DNA of 15,122 nucleotides from Adhaeribacter sp. (lineage in GTDB: Bacteria > Bacteroidota > Bacteroidia > Cytophagales > Hymenobacteraceae): positions 1-15,122 of the forward strand of contig JAQBNV010000326.1 in NCBI GenBank assembly GCA_028288395.1, in the 5' to 3' direction. Positions 13,928 through 15,122 of this stretch are shown here, piece after piece. Position numbers and translations under genes: made by a program. The notes beneath the pieces are model-generated. The model saw only the letters and a program-made list of their open reading frames with translations. It was not told the origin of the DNA and made no database searches. Numbering within the stretch: position 1 is the first letter of the stretch; each line of letters opens with the position of its first letter.

Positions 13928-14508
13928 GGGCGTAAATAAAAATATTAAGTTTTCGGAATAATTCCTGAAATAACCGGTGCCGGTTTTACTTTTAACTGCA
14001 ATCAGGACCTGGTAGTTTTGCTTCCCGTAATTAAACTGATAAAAGGTAAGCAACCGGTTGCCGGAAAATTATCCGGTGCTGTCAGGCTGCCTGAAAATAG
14101 CCAGGTTTACAATATTCTTTAAATAAATATTTCGAATAACAGCTAAATGTAATGCATTATAAAATTATTCGCTTCAAAAGGATAATATATTTAGACTAAA
14201 GCATACCAATCTTCGGCATTTTCCTGGCCCCACTTTTTATTTTTACCCAATAACCCCCATATTATCGCAAAGCTTTATGGCCGGCGGCGCTGATTAGCTT
14301 TTGACCTGAAGTTTATGGAAAGTTCATTATATCAAATGTTTACCGCGTCGGGCTGCAGGATAAGGGTAGTTGGGATAAGTAAATGCACGTATTTTAAATA
14401 TAAGTAATATTTAGAATAATGCTATTTCAAGCGATTTTGTGCCTCTTTTTAACCCGGCAGCGGGAACGTAACTGCGTTATTTACGTATGCCTAACAAACC
14501 TAGTAATA
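13928..14508. other. 581-bp AT-rich divergent gap
   Basis: No gene is supported in this stretch between the response regulators and the STAS-like gene. It holds AACCGG/CCGGTT (13972-13985), a perfect 12-bp palindrome GCAACCGGTTGC (14050-14061), TCAGG/CCTGA (14082-14094) and a longer-range pair CGAATAA/TTATTCG (14133-14139 and 14165-14171). It must carry promoters in both directions, but no full TAnnTTTG box stands out; TATTTTAA at 14390-14397 and TATTTACG at 14479-14486 are poor candidates for the plus-strand gene. No tRNA or recognisable small RNA was seen. Confidence 0.55.
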
Positions 14509-14901
14509 ATGCCAATATTAATATTTGAAGAATCCTTTATTCAAATCAGTTATGATGCGGAAGAACCGTGGCTCTATGCCAACTGGACCGGCTTTCAGAC
14601 GGTAAAGTCTGTGAAAGAAGGTTGCGAAAAAATGCTGCAGATTATGGTAGAGGAGTCCTGCTTCAAAGTATTAAATGATAATACCCTGGTAGAAGGTATC
14701 TGGTCGGGGGCGGCCGTCTGGGTAGGCAGCGAGTGGTTTCCACGGATGAGCGATGCCGGCCTCAAGTGTTTTGCCTGGGTATATTCCCCGAGTGTTTTCA
14801 GCCAGTTGTCGACCGATAAAGCCCTGAATCATACGAAAGAAAGTTTTGTCCGCACCTTTTACAGCGTGGAAGAGGCTAAAACCTGGCTGCGTTCCTGTTA
14901 G
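14509..14901 (+). CDS. STAS/SpoIIAA-like small protein
   Basis: The frame is open from 14419, but the first 30 codons (Cys- and Leu-rich with no family likeness) look non-coding, so I start at MPILIFEESFIQISYD, 130 residues. The pattern (a beta strand ISYDAEEPWLYANWTG, a helix VKSVKEGCEKMLQIM, then FKVLNDNTLVEGIW, a WVGSEWFPRMSDAGLKCFAWVYSP block and a final helix VEEAKTWLRS) is that of the STAS/SEC14 SpoIIAA-like fold. I recall closely similar proteins in Hymenobacter genomes annotated only as STAS/SEC14-domain or hypothetical; that is memory, not a search. There is no signal peptide. The role is unknown; it is perhaps a small lipid- or protein-binding regulator. It is alone on the plus strand, divergent from two receivers, and is followed by a strong hairpin. 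Confidence 0.75.
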   Translation: MPILIFEESFIQISYDAEEPWLYANWTGFQTVKSVKEGCEKMLQIMVEESCFKVLNDNTLVEGIWSGAAVWVGSEWFPRMSDAGLKCFAWVYSPSVFSQLSTDKALNHTKESFVRTFYSVEEAKTWLRSC

Positions 14902-14927
14902 CCGGATTAAAAAATATGCTGTAAGCC

Positions 14928-14995
14928 AAAATATTCCGGTAACGACGGCCTGAATGGAATTAGTTTCGGTCAGGCCGCCGTTACCGGAATATTTT
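14928..14995. terminator. 26-bp-arm hairpin, bidirectional terminator
   Basis: Arms 14928-14953 and 14970-14995 are reverse complements with one mismatch in 26, separated by 16 nt. The plus-strand transcript has an A-C mismatch at that site, whereas the minus-strand transcript has a G-U pair, so the stem is unbroken only for the minus-strand gene, whose stop codon (14994-14996) it overlaps. Each strand has A-rich and T-rich ends (AAAATATT/AATATTTT), as expected between convergent genes. Confidence 0.8.
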
Positions 14996-15122
14996 AAAGC
15001 AGAATAGTTTCGAATATTGCTTTGGCTTTCCCCACCGAATCAACGTTGTCAAATATTACCTGCAGTTTGTCTTTGGCCTCTTTCAGGCGCGAGGTACGCC
15101 CGTGCTGCTGCACGTATTTTAA
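14994..15122 (-). CDS. C-terminal end of an unrecognised protein (partial)
   Basis: A frame that is open at the window edge reads 42 codons to a TAA at 14994-14996. It contains YVQQHGRTSRLKEAKDKLQ and ends KAKAIFETILL. It is too short for me to name a family. Rich in Lys, Leu and Ala with alternating charge, it is probably helical. Support for its being real comes from normal codon use, reading frame to the edge, and the strong hairpin beginning exactly at its stop codon. Confidence 0.6.
   Translation of the reverse strand, partial: LKYVQQHGRTSRLKEAKDKLQVIFDNVDSVGKAKAIFETILL

Noticed and set aside
13928..14053. N-terminal extension of the second response regulator
   Set aside because: The 42 extra codons have no receiver likeness and the domain starts normally at the internal ATG.
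14419..14508. N-terminal extension of the STAS-like protein that might be a membrane segment
   Set aside because: The stretch is broken by RQRER and has no clear signal-peptide shape; the fold begins at the internal Met. I cannot fully exclude it.

Overview
The window looks like a chromosomal segment of a Bacteroidota bacterium, most likely Cytophagales and close to Hymenobacteraceae (Adhaeribacter/Pontibacter/Hymenobacter-like). The evidence is a large FG-GAP/VCBS protein with a type IX secretion (Por) sorting domain, TAnnTTTG-type promoter boxes about 20 nt before several starts, near absence of Shine-Dalgarno sequences, single-domain response regulators of the kind common in this group, and a STAS-like protein that resembles proteins I recall from Hymenobacter. 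The genus is inference from memory of protein style, not from a search.

Layout. Positions 33-4177 hold three minus-strand genes: hflX (ribosome-splitting GTPase), a SixA-type histidine phosphatase and ppk1 (polyphosphate kinase), a plausible stress/phosphate group. From 4418 the plus strand carries a GT4 glycosyltransferase and a dTDP-4-dehydrorhamnose 3,5-epimerase (rmlC/rfbC), a small surface-glycan pair, then tatA with an intrinsic terminator that overlaps its stop codon. murF lies convergently on the minus strand (6830-8116). The gap between tatA and murF contains a 22-bp exact direct repeat, one copy of which is the last part of murF, flanking an imperfect palindrome that probably terminates murF. 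Divergent from murF is a 740-residue exported FG-GAP protein, followed after 3 bp by an unrecognised 138-residue protein whose end overlaps, tail to tail, a nitrilase-family omega-amidase.

The omega-amidase (10777-11562) and a methionine/glutamine-type aminotransferase (11860-13008) lie on the same strand and together could make a glutamine transaminase / omega-amidase route, as used in methionine salvage. The 297-bp gap between them is bordered by inverted arrays of 7-nt units. Upstream on the same strand are two single-domain response regulators (13062-13466 and 13514-13927), followed by a long AT-rich gap and then a plus-strand STAS/SpoIIAA-like protein (about 14509-14901). A strong, nearly perfect 26-bp hairpin separates it from the C-terminal end of an unrecognised minus-strand gene that runs out of the window.

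Most of the window is ordinary housekeeping and accessory content, with every family key residue I checked in place. I see no rRNA, tRNA, CRISPR array, transposase, prophage or toxin-antitoxin gene. I did not find a clearly new multi-gene system. The best leads are the intergenic repeats and the aminotransferase/omega-amidase pair.
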